Assembly: GCA_007116995.1 (NCBI GenBank)
Contig: SKHL01000269.1
Span: forward strand, 1 to 9,591
Direction: 5' to 3'
Source: Limnochordia bacterium
GTDB lineage: Bacteria; Bacillota; Limnochordia; Darwinibacteriales; DTU012
DNA length: 9,591 nucleotides
Shown here: positions 1-6,725 of the stretch, one piece after another
Layout: every line of letters starts with the position of its first letter
Position numbering within the stretch: the first letter of the stretch is position 1
The notes under the pieces: generated by a model
The model's database searches: none
Told to the model about the DNA's origin: nothing
The model's input: the letters and a program-made list of their open reading frames with translations, nothing else
Program-made: the position numbers and the translations under genes

Positions 1-97
1 AAATAGAAAACCAAATTAAGAAAATAGGGTAAGTTTTCTCCTAGATGAGCAAGGAAATGTTCCTGCTTACACCGATGCCCAATTTGGTTTTTCTGAG
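1..97 (+). other. Upstream coding remnant of the haem-binding protein gene, with an apparent frameshift
   Basis: In the frame of the downstream gene, codons from position 20 onward read through to Met98 without a stop and without any ATG, GTG or TTG. The encoded peptide (ENRVSFLLDEQ..., ending GFSEMGC) resembles the segment that precedes the cysteine motif in ethylbenzene-dehydrogenase-type haem domains, as I recall the family. An in-frame TAA lies at 17-19. Frame 3 is open from 3 to 29 (IENQIKKIG, then stop). Adding one A in the A-run at 21-24 would join the two frames into one continuous reading. Seen: the open frame and the stop. Inferred: a one-base deletion or sequencing error, so the true gene starts left of the window. 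Confidence 0.55.
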
Positions 98-1153
98 ATG
101 GGATGTTTCATTACATGTCATGCTAGCTTACGGGCCATGCCGGAGCATCCATCAAGAGATGAAGTCCAGGAGGTAGATTACTTCCAAGAACGAGGGGTTA
201 ATGACATACGCAAGTATTTACTGACCACACGGACATCTTTTGATGATTCTGGAGCTGGTTGGGATATGGTTCGAACTCAAGAGGAAATTGACCAATTAAA
301 AGAGCAGGGTGAATTCCTTGATTTATGGCATTGGCGTGCCGCCCGCTCAAATCCTATTGGATATGCAGGTGATGATTGGGTATTAGAGTATCGTAATTTT
401 GATAGTGGACAAAATGCGTGGTTTACACAAACGGATGGACTTGAATGGATGTATGACGAAGAGGAATTTGGAGCTTCTGCGGTGAGAATCGAGGATATGC
501 AGAAAAATATTCGAGATTTACATTTGATTCAGGAGCAAACAGCTGTGCCAGTTCAAACGGACATTCCCTTTGCCCAAGGAGATATTATCCCAGCTGTAGT
601 TTTACGGGAACCAGAGGGAAGTGCTAGTGATATCTTGGCAAATGGGCGCTATAATGAAGGGAGATGGACCGTGGAACTGCGTCGTGAATTGGATACGGGA
701 AACGATGATGACAAGCAACTTGTGGAAGGAAATCTCTATGATATAGCCTTTGCGATTCATGATGATTTTGTCTCGAACCGTCGACATCATGTATCATGGA
801 CATACAGTGTGGGCCTGAATGTAGCAGCAGACATAACGTCATATCAAGTAGTGGATGGCGAGGTTCAACCTCTAGCCCCGGTGCCGTCACCGCCACCGGC
901 CCCAACACCGGCCCCAACACCAGCACCGACTCCAGCACCTGTAGAGCCACCGCCAGAGGAGGCCCCAGCTGAAGTGCCTGAAGAAGCCCCGGCTGAAGTG
1001 CCTGAAGAGGTTCCAGCTGAAGTGCCTGAAGAGGTTCCAGCTGAAGTGCCTGAAGAGGTTCCAGCTGAAGTGCCTAATGAAGCTCCCGCGGAAGAAGAAA
1101 CACCTGATGTTGATGATCCTGGCGATGATAATCAACTGAAAAACAATAATTAG
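98..1153 (+). CDS. Ethylbenzene dehydrogenase/cytochrome c-552-type haem-binding domain protein, 5' incomplete
   Basis: This is probably an extracytoplasmic electron-transfer protein of the EB_dh family (haem-binding domain related to the DMSO-reductase-type gamma subunit). From Met98, residues 3-8 are CFITCH, a CX3CH cysteine/histidine motif. Residues about 75-95 carry LWHWRAARSNPIGYAGDDW, which matches the DLWHWRAxRxNPxGYADD pattern I associate with the family. Near residues 190-240 come WTVELRREL and HHVSWTYSVGL (His230, His231), the typical C-terminal end of the domain. From about residue 262 a Pro/Ala/Thr and then Pro/Glu repeat tail follows, ending in an acidic Asn-rich tail with no membrane anchor or sortase signal. 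Met98 has no convincing ribosome binding site and family-like sequence continues upstream, so this start is probably an artefact of an upstream frameshift. The signal peptide, if any, lies outside the window. Electron donor and acceptor are unknown. The next gene is convergent, so the two are not co-transcribed. Confidence 0.72.
   Translation: MGCFITCHASLRAMPEHPSRDEVQEVDYFQERGVNDIRKYLLTTRTSFDDSGAGWDMVRTQEEIDQLKEQGEFLDLWHWRAARSNPIGYAGDDWVLEYRNFDSGQNAWFTQTDGLEWMYDEEEFGASAVRIEDMQKNIRDLHLIQEQTAVPVQTDIPFAQGDIIPAVVLREPEGSASDILANGRYNEGRWTVELRRELDTGNDDDKQLVEGNLYDIAFAIHDDFVSNRRHHVSWTYSVGLNVAADITSYQVVDGEVQPLAPVPSPPPAPTPAPTPAPTPAPVEPPPEEAPAEVPEEAPAEVPEEVPAEVPEEVPAEVPEEVPAEVPNEAPAEEETPDVDDPGDDNQLKNNN
896..940 (+). 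repeat. 12-bp Pro-Ala-Pro-Thr coding repeat
   Basis: Two identical copies of CCGGCCCCAACA (896-907 and 908-919) are followed by two degenerate copies to about 940. They encode a PAPT linker between the haem domain and the Glu-rich repeats. Such linkers usually act as extended spacers in surface proteins; that role is inferred here. Confidence 0.8.
971..1090 (+). repeat. Five tandem 24-bp repeats encoding EVPEEVPA-type units
   Basis: Five head-to-tail 24-bp units run at 971-994, 995-1018, 1019-1042, 1043-1066 and 1067-1090. The middle three are identical at the nucleotide level (unit GAAGTGCCTGAAGAGGTTCC plus AGCT). The outer two differ, the last reading EVPNEAPA. They encode an acidic proline-rich stalk from about residue 292 of the haem-binding protein. 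Nucleotide identity suggests recent unit duplication, so copy number may vary between strains. Confidence 0.93.
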
Positions 1154-1200
1154 CAGAATAGTAACTAATCGAAGTAACACACAGGTGCATTACGATCTGT

Positions 1201-2028
1201 TTATGGTAAGTGGGGATTCCAATTGCTATCCATGTCAAGATGATCCTTAATCCTATCCACCCGGTAAGCACCTCTTTCGTGGTCATCTTCTGTACCAACA
1301 TGGACCTCTAGGGTATATGTTCCTTTTGCTGCTGGTCCATCAAGGGGGGGCAGGGACCCGCTAAACCAGGATTGTGGTGCTAGACGTAATGCAACTTGGG
1401 GATTCTCAACAAGAGATAATTTACCAGAGAGGGATAGGAAGTGCTCTAGAACCTCTCTGGTATCTAGCAGTTCCATAGGCGTTTCGTTTCGAGGACTATA
1501 GATAGTGACACGATGAATGTAGAGTGGTTCATTAGAGCCATTGGCGAAACCGATAATGCTAAATATCTTATCACTGTTATGATGGAATACATGAAAGTCC
1601 GTTAGGAAGAACTGGGGCCACAGGCCAGTATCATATTTAATCACAGGAGTATTTATGCCTTCTTCAACTTGAATACCCCATCTATATCGCCCATACCCAC
1701 CGGCGAAGATTTCTATATCATATCGGTTTGGGTAGATTTCTTCAATGGTGAAGTGACCAGTACTATCCGCTTGCGCTATCCGACCGTTAAGGTGAACTAC
1801 TGCATAAGGGATCGGGTCACCAAATACGTTGTGGATTCGCGATGAGACAATGCCGTAACTATCTCTATCTATAGAAGCACGAGTAGCCACAGGTTCAGCA
1901 GGAGAGAATAGACTGATTTCATAGTGAATGACCATGGTAATGAATACGATATACGCTATCGCTACATAAGCGATTAAAGAGTATAGGCCGATGCGCAGGA
2001 TAGGACGGTAATTATTCGGGTCAAACAT
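1201..2028 (-). CDS. Membrane-anchored protein with carboxypeptidase-regulatory-like (beta-sandwich) domain
   Basis: This 275-residue protein has a short cytoplasmic N-terminus, one hydrophobic segment at about residues 11-34, and a long part predicted outside the membrane. Residues about 58-120 read like a carboxypeptidase regulatory-like/transthyretin-type domain: NVFGDPIPYAVVHLNG, then DSTGHFTIEEI, then YDIEIFAGGYG, the usual pattern of 'new variant, added detail, feature of growth' strands. The rest (about 125-275) is not recognised but has beta-rich, Ig-like character (IIGFANGSNEPLYIHRVTIY). The start is well supported: AAGGAGG at 2042-2036 on the minus strand lies 7 nt before ATG. It is divergent from the amidase operon and convergent with the haem-binding gene, with only 47 nt between the stops. 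I see no catalytic motif, and its substrate or partner is unknown; a structural or surface-binding role is a guess. Confidence 0.75.
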   Translation of the reverse strand: MFDPNNYRPILRIGLYSLIAYVAIAYIVFITMVIHYEISLFSPAEPVATRASIDRDSYGIVSSRIHNVFGDPIPYAVVHLNGRIAQADSTGHFTIEEIYPNRYDIEIFAGGYGRYRWGIQVEEGINTPVIKYDTGLWPQFFLTDFHVFHHNSDKIFSIIGFANGSNEPLYIHRVTIYSPRNETPMELLDTREVLEHFLSLSGKLSLVENPQVALRLAPQSWFSGSLPPLDGPAAKGTYTLEVHVGTEDDHERGAYRVDRIKDHLDMDSNWNPHLP

Positions 2029-2096
2029 TCGGATTCCTCCTTGAATGGGCAGGATTCCCCTAGGTAAAGAGCGAATCTTGGTGAGATAGCTTTTGT

Positions 2097-2109
2097 GGAA
2101 GGAGCTTCC
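2097..2109 (+). promoter_or_regulatory. Small hairpin over the amidase ribosome binding site
   Basis: GGAAG (2097-2101), GAG loop and CTTCC (2105-2109) form a perfect 5-bp inverted repeat that contains the AAGGAG ribosome binding site (2099-2104) of the amidase gene. The site is 8 nt before ATG2113. Pairing would partly hide the site and could dampen translation; this effect is inferred. No convincing sigma-A promoter is visible in the 84-nt divergent gap 2029-2112. Confidence 0.45.
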
Positions 2110-2112
2110 TTA

Positions 2113-3885
2113 ATGAGAAAGATAGCAATTATTCTAGTTGTACTTATGGCTTTTATCCTATCGTATTCCCTTATTGTACAGGGAATTAGTTTTTATGTGG
2201 CTGATCAAATTGTTGACCTGGCCCAACCGATGATTATCGTTAACGGCACTATTTTGATTCCGATTTCCCTGTTTCCGCAACACTTAGGTGCAGATGTTCA
2301 GATAGATGATGATACCATCTATCTGAAATTCCCTACCAAAAATATTACTATGCAAGTAGGGGAGAAAAATGTGCAAGTGGATGGTGAAAATAGTATATTA
2401 GATGTAGCTCCTGAGCGCAGTAAAGGTGAAGTAATGGTTCCTCTTCGTTTTATTGCTGATCTGCTAGATCTACGACTGGTATTTGACACAGATGCTATGG
2501 CTCTGATGCTTTTGGTAACAGAGCAACTTGAGCAACTGTTAGCGGTTCAATTGGTCAGAGATCCTGATCTTTCCGGAGACGACTCGATTACTGTTCCCCT
2601 AGTAGAGCCACTAAGTGACCCGCTTCTACGCGACATTGTTTATCTAGGGGGTCCTCGATCTCGAGTCTTTATTGATGTACAGGGGCATACTGGATATGAG
2701 AGTGTATTATTAACAAATCCCGATCGATTAGTTGTTGATCTGTTAGGTATTACTAGTGAAGCATTACCTGTACAAAGCATTGGCGATACCATCATCCAAC
2801 GTATTCGAAGTAGTCAGTTTAATGATCGAATGATGCGGATAGTTTTCGATTTAAATCAAGCAACTGGATATGAGATTCATCGCTGGCCTGACGGGGGTTT
2901 GGAAGTGGAATTGAATTACCAAATTAGTGAGGTTGGGTTTAGTCGCGACGAAGTGGCAAAAATATGGTTTTATGCCACAGATCAACCTCCCTTTGAGGTG
3001 GATTATATTGAAGATCCAGACCGTCTAGTAATGGATTTTCAGAATTCGACATTACTATCAGGTGCAATGGAGTTTGCTGTTAATGATCCAAGAGTTCGGC
3101 GCGTTCGGGTTAGCCAATTTATGCCATCAATAACCCGAGTTGTACTTGAACTAGACGAACCGATGACTCCAATGACAGTAACTAAGACTGATGGGCGATA
3201 TGAGGTTTTATTATATGAGGGGACAACGCAGCAGTATAATGCATATCTAAAAGAAAGTGAAAAAGAGGTCGTTAGCTACCCTATTTCGGATCCAGTTGAC
3301 GATGTTACTATAGGCATTGACAGTTTGCAGAAGTTACGGGGTAGAGTCATTGCTCTCGATCCTGGCCATGGAGGATCGGATCCAGGAGCTATCGGGTCTC
3401 GGGGGACATTTGAGAAGGATGTTGTATTAGCGATTTCCCTAAAACTAGGAAAGATGCTACATGAAGCAGGGGCTAGAGTTATCTTTACTCGGACAGATGA
3501 TAGATATATATCTGTATTCGACCGGCCAAGAATAGCCGAAGTAAATAAAGCTGAGATACTTATATCTATTCATGCCAACTCCTATATACATCAAAAAGTA
3601 AAAGGAACAGAAACTCTTTACAATCCATTGCACCTAGAGAATTTTAGGCTGGCCCAATCGCTGCAAAGCGAGTTAATCGCTCAGTTAAGACTTGTCGATA
3701 GAGGGTTACGCCCTCGGACGGACCTAGCAGTCTTAAACGGAGCCAAAATGCCTGCAGCCCTTGTGGAAGTAGCATTTCTTAACTATCCAGAAGAAGAAAA
3801 GCTATTACGCTCATCAGAGTTTCAGTACCAAGCTGCACAAGCAATGTACGATGGGATTATCCGCTATTTTAGGCAGTACCGTTAA
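2113..3885 (+). CDS. N-acetylmuramoyl-L-alanine amidase (CuAO-like + 2 AMIN + Amidase_3)
   Basis: This secreted or membrane-tethered zinc amidase cuts the bond between MurNAc and L-Ala in peptidoglycan. The 590-residue protein has a hydrophobic N-terminal signal/anchor (about 4-27, no lipobox); a copper-amine-oxidase-like N-terminal domain (about 35-140, with VNGTILIPISLF and VMVPLRFIADLL); two AMIN domains (about 178-270 and 272-370) for wall targeting; and a C-terminal Amidase_3 domain (about 413-588). The zinc and catalytic residues are intact: His419 (DPGHGG), Glu434 (FEKD), His487 (SIHAN) and Glu552 (ALVEVAFLN). ATG2113 is chosen over an in-frame GTG at 2095 because AAGGAG at 2099-2104 fits only the ATG. 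It is the first gene of a seven-gene run and lies 15 nt before the GerMN gene. The pairing with GerMN points to sporulation or germination wall work (CwlD/CwlC-like), though a vegetative role in cell separation is possible. Confidence 0.93.
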   Translation: MRKIAIILVVLMAFILSYSLIVQGISFYVADQIVDLAQPMIIVNGTILIPISLFPQHLGADVQIDDDTIYLKFPTKNITMQVGEKNVQVDGENSILDVAPERSKGEVMVPLRFIADLLDLRLVFDTDAMALMLLVTEQLEQLLAVQLVRDPDLSGDDSITVPLVEPLSDPLLRDIVYLGGPRSRVFIDVQGHTGYESVLLTNPDRLVVDLLGITSEALPVQSIGDTIIQRIRSSQFNDRMMRIVFDLNQATGYEIHRWPDGGLEVELNYQISEVGFSRDEVAKIWFYATDQPPFEVDYIEDPDRLVMDFQNSTLLSGAMEFAVNDPRVRRVRVSQFMPSITRVVLELDEPMTPMTVTKTDGRYEVLLYEGTTQQYNAYLKESEKEVVSYPISDPVDDVTIGIDSLQKLRGRVIALDPGHGGSDPGAIGSRGTFEKDVVLAISLKLGKMLHEAGARVIFTRTDDRYISVFDRPRIAEVNKAEILISIHANSYIHQKVKGTETLYNPLHLENFRLAQSLQSELIAQLRLVDRGLRPRTDLAVLNGAKMPAALVEVAFLNYPEEEKLLRSSEFQYQAAQAMYDGIIRYFRQYR

Positions 3886-3900
3886 CATAGGAGTGATGAT

Positions 3901-4419
3901 ATGAGTCTTCGCCATAAGATTGGTGTAGTTTTGTTGGTCTTGATAGGGTTGCTCATAGTTCGGATCGCATTAATTGGCTTAGGAGTTGGCTTGCAACCAG
4001 TGACACAGCTTGGCTTATATACGGTATACTTTGCTACAGAGAATAAAGACTATTTGATGCCCGAGTATCGCAGCGGTGAAGGTTCCGTTATTCAACGTCT
4101 TGAGGCCTTAGTGGAAGGTCCGCGCAGCAAGCAACTAGTTTCTGTGCTGCCGCAAGGAACAAGAGTTATTAGCTATCAAGTTCAAAATAGGATTGTATAT
4201 GTTAATTTAAATCGGGATTTTGTGGTAAATCATCCTGGCGGAAGTTTAGGGGAATTAGTCACAATCTATGCTGTAGTGAATACCCTTACAGAAATGCCAT
4301 CTATTGATCGAGTGCAGATCTTAGTTGAGGGGAGGGTCATTCCCACATTGGCAGGTCATGTAGAAATAGTCCGTCCTCTGCAGCGCGACCGGAGTTTGAT
4401 TGGTAGTTCTAGATTGTAG
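3901..4419 (+). CDS. GerMN-domain sporulation/germination protein
   Basis: This 172-residue protein has a hydrophobic N-terminal anchor (about 7-30) and a single GerMN domain (about 38-155). Recognised parts are YFATENKDYLMPEYR, the LVEGP segment, LPQGTRVISYQV, VYVNLNRDFV and the hallmark GGSLGELVTIYAVVNTLTEM, followed by VQILVEG. GerMN domains occur in GerM, which in Bacillus subtilis is needed for sporulation and germination and helps build the SpoIIQ-SpoIIIAH basal complex; that GerM is a lipoprotein with two GerMN domains, whereas this one has one domain and no lipobox. A ribosome binding site AGGAG (3889-3893) lies 7 nt before ATG. The gene begins 15 nt after the amidase stop, so the two are probably co-translated. 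Exact function in this organism is inferred only from family and neighbour. Confidence 0.88.
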   Translation: MSLRHKIGVVLLVLIGLLIVRIALIGLGVGLQPVTQLGLYTVYFATENKDYLMPEYRSGEGSVIQRLEALVEGPRSKQLVSVLPQGTRVISYQVQNRIVYVNLNRDFVVNHPGGSLGELVTIYAVVNTLTEMPSIDRVQILVEGRVIPTLAGHVEIVRPLQRDRSLIGSSRL

Positions 4420-4482
4420 CAGTAATGGATACATAGTCGTTGTCATATGTTAGAAGAGATGCTAATGTGGAGGATTAAATAT

Positions 4483-5367
4483 ATGCAGAAAAAACAGGCC
4501 CCCATCGGAATCTATGACTCGGGTGTAGGAGGGCTAACCGTATGGCTTGCCTTGAGACAGTTAATCAATGAAGATCTAATCTATTATGGTGATACAGCCC
4601 ATGTTCCCTACGGTGATAAAAGTAGAGACCAAATTTTACTTTACTCCCATAACATCATTCACTTCCTAGAGGAGAAAAAAGTACTGGCTGTTGTAGCGGC
4701 GTGTAATACATCAAGTGCATTGGCCCTACCGGTGGTTAGAGTTTCATCCGGAATGCCTATTTTTGGGGTGATAGAACCTGCAGTTGAAAAAGCCATTGCT
4801 TCAACAAGGAATAATCGCGTAGGCATCATCGCCACAGTAGGTACAGTAAACAGTGGTAGCTATCAACGATCGTTTCAGCAATTCGCACCTTCAACTGAGG
4901 TTTTTGCCCAAGGGTGCCCAAAGCTAGTGCCTTTGATTGAAAGAGGTGAGGTCGAGGGATTATTGGTTAACCAGGCTTTGCATGAGTACTTAGACTCCTT
5001 GATAGATTGGGGTATGGATACTTTAGTGCTAGGATGCACACATTATCCCTTTCTGTTACCTGCGATAAAGAGAATTGTCGGTGAGCATATAAGCATTGTT
5101 GATCCTGCCTGGCAGACAGCGAAAAATGTCTATGACTGGTTGCAGGGTCTGCCTAACGTAGAAGAACACGAGGTCCCGAGCTATCAGTTTTGGGTAAGTG
5201 GAAGTCCCGAAGAGTTTCAGAAGCGAGCATCTCAGTTCTTAGGGTTCACTTTAGCGCAAGTAGGTGGTCACAATCAGGTTGAACTAGAGCCACGTGAATT
5301 GAGAGATTTTTTGGGACAGCTGTGGCCAGCATGGCGGGGGGATCAAGATGATTCAATGGAAAAATAA
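4483..5367 (+). CDS. murI: Glutamate racemase
   Basis: MurI converts L-glutamate to D-glutamate for the second residue of the peptidoglycan stem peptide; it is cytoplasmic and cofactor-independent. The protein (294 residues) shows the family signatures: YDSGVGGLT with Asp12, GDTAHVPYG, AACNTSSA with catalytic Cys74, and LGCTHYPF with catalytic Cys185 and His187. ATG4483 is preferred because GGAGG at 4469-4473 lies 9 nt upstream; in-frame ATGs at 4447, 4459 and 4465 lack such a site. It follows the GerMN gene by 63 nt. The C-terminus runs about 20 residues past the usual end (after the FLG motif) and its last 20 nt overlap the start of murD, which suggests translational coupling of the enzyme that makes D-Glu with the enzyme that uses it. 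Confidence 0.95.
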   Translation: MQKKQAPIGIYDSGVGGLTVWLALRQLINEDLIYYGDTAHVPYGDKSRDQILLYSHNIIHFLEEKKVLAVVAACNTSSALALPVVRVSSGMPIFGVIEPAVEKAIASTRNNRVGIIATVGTVNSGSYQRSFQQFAPSTEVFAQGCPKLVPLIERGEVEGLLVNQALHEYLDSLIDWGMDTLVLGCTHYPFLLPAIKRIVGEHISIVDPAWQTAKNVYDWLQGLPNVEEHEVPSYQFWVSGSPEEFQKRASQFLGFTLAQVGGHNQVELEPRELRDFLGQLWPAWRGDQDDSMEK

Positions 5368-6724
5368 ACGAGTCGCTGTTGTTGGACTTGGGATAAGCAA
5401 TATCGCACTTATTCAATTTTTAGTAAAAGCAGGAGCCATTGTTTCTGGTCGGGATCGCAAGTCAGCCCAGCAGTTAGGTGATCACTACCAACAACTTACT
5501 GATTTGGGCGTAGAGCTCGGCTTAGGGGAAGAATATCTTAGACACCTTAAACAATATGATGCCGTGTTTTTGACTCCGGGCATTCCGAAACATATGCCAG
5601 AAATTCAAGAGCTGATGGGGGTTGTTCCCCTTCTTAGTGAAATTGCGCTGGTATTAGCTTATGCACAGGCTAAGGTTTTTGCTATTACTGGGAGTAGTGG
5701 TAAGACTACCACTACGACATTAGTAGGTGAGATGCTAAAAGCTAGCGGGTGTAAAACCTACGTGGGAGGAAATATCGGAGTTCCCTTGATTGAACAGATT
5801 GCCGAAATTCCCACAGATGCCCGCATTGTACTAGAGTTGTCTAGTTTTCAACTAGAGTTACTAGATCTAAGTCCTCATGGTGCATTAGTTACAAATATTA
5901 GCGAAAACCACTTGGATGTTCATTTAAATATGGAGAGTTACATATTAGCGAAGAAACAGATCTATCGTCATCAAAGTGCGAGTGATATTTGTGTGTTTAA
6001 TTTTGATGACAATCTCACTAAGGTCATGTCCAATGAAGCGGTTGGGGATACATACTTTTTTAGTATGCATCAAAAGGTCCCAAGAGGGACGTACTTACAT
6101 GATGGTAAGCTCATGTACTGTGATGGAGATCAATCACTAACTATTATTGAACGGGATAAGCTCTGTGTGCTTGGGGAACATAATGTGGCCAATATGCTAG
6201 CAGCTACTCTTTTTGCCTACTTAGCAGGAGCTTCATGGGATGCAATCCGCACAGTTGCTAGGGAGTTTACTGGCGTGCCGCATCGGCTCGAGAGGGTTGC
6301 CGAAATAGCAGGGATACAATTCTATAACAGTTCCATTGCTACCTCCCCTAGTCGGGCTATCGCAGATATTAATGCATTTAGTCAACCAATTATCTTGATT
6401 GCTGGAGGGTACGATAAGCATTTATCTTTTACGAAATTTGCCGAAGAGGTCTGCCAAAAGGTAAAGGAATTGATTCTGTTAGGTGAGACTGCTTCCTTAA
6501 TTGCTAAAAGTATAATAGAGGTTAACCAACCTGAATTGGTGAATGTGCACTATGTAAAGAGTTTGGCTGAAGCTGTGTGCTTAGCAAATAGCCTAGCTTC
6601 ACCGGGTGAAGTAGTCTTGCTCGCTCCTGCATGTGCGAGTTTTGACATGTATGCCAACTTCGGGGAACGCGGTGATCATTTCCGAAGATTAATTCAGAAT
6701 TTATCTAGTGAGGAGGTGAGGTAG
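5348..6724 (+). CDS. murD: UDP-N-acetylmuramoyl-L-alanine--D-glutamate ligase (clostridial-type MurD)
   Basis: MurD is the ATP-dependent cytoplasmic ligase that adds D-Glu to UDP-MurNAc-L-Ala. The 458-residue length is typical. It has an N-terminal Rossmann-like domain (VAVVGLGISN), a P-loop GSSGKTTT (residues 115-122), the NISENHLDVH metal/substrate segment, a YILAKKQIY helix likely holding the carbamylated Lys, GEHNVANMLAA, GVPHRLERV, and a C-terminal ligase domain with YNSSIATSPSRAI and AGGYDKHLSF. Several motifs differ from the Escherichia coli form: GSSGK for GTNGK, and SSIATSP where E. coli has DSKATN. I recall such SIATSP/SIASSP forms in clostridial MurD, so I read it as a lineage variant and not a broken enzyme. 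It overlaps murI by 20 nt; a GGGGGG tract before ATG5348 is a mediocre ribosome binding site, fitting coupling. It lies outside a division/cell-wall cluster: no other mur genes are next to it. Confidence 0.93.
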   Translation: MIQWKNKRVAVVGLGISNIALIQFLVKAGAIVSGRDRKSAQQLGDHYQQLTDLGVELGLGEEYLRHLKQYDAVFLTPGIPKHMPEIQELMGVVPLLSEIALVLAYAQAKVFAITGSSGKTTTTTLVGEMLKASGCKTYVGGNIGVPLIEQIAEIPTDARIVLELSSFQLELLDLSPHGALVTNISENHLDVHLNMESYILAKKQIYRHQSASDICVFNFDDNLTKVMSNEAVGDTYFFSMHQKVPRGTYLHDGKLMYCDGDQSLTIIERDKLCVLGEHNVANMLAATLFAYLAGASWDAIRTVAREFTGVPHRLERVAEIAGIQFYNSSIATSPSRAIADINAFSQPIILIAGGYDKHLSFTKFAEEVCQKVKELILLGETASLIAKSIIEVNQPELVNVHYVKSLAEAVCLANSLASPGEVVLLAPACASFDMYANFGERGDHFRRLIQNLSSEEVR

Positions 6725-6725
6725 G

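Noticed and set aside
15..30. Programmed -1 frameshift at the A-run
   Set aside because: The sequence does not form a canonical X XXY YYZ slippery heptamer in the upstream frame and no downstream stimulator is obvious; an indel is simpler.
971..1090. CRISPR-like array
   Set aside because: The repeats are directly adjacent without spacers, in frame and coding.
887..1180. Minus-strand frame with Arg/His/Phe-rich repeats
   Set aside because: It is the antisense of the Pro/Glu repeat tail; the repeats explain its openness.
1154..1200. Terminator between the two convergent genes
   Set aside because: No stem followed by a T-run is visible on either strand in this 47-nt gap.
2095..2112. GTG at 2095 as the start of the amidase
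   Set aside because: It lies just ahead of the AAGGAG site that fits ATG2113, and the added residues precede a normal signal sequence.
4440..4468. TTGTCA-N17-TAATGT as a promoter for murI
   Set aside because: The -10 box is poor and transcription would start within or after the ribosome binding site, leaving no usable leader.
4447..4482. Longer murI from ATG4447
   Set aside because: GGAGG at 4469-4473 is well placed for ATG4483, and family similarity begins shortly after it.
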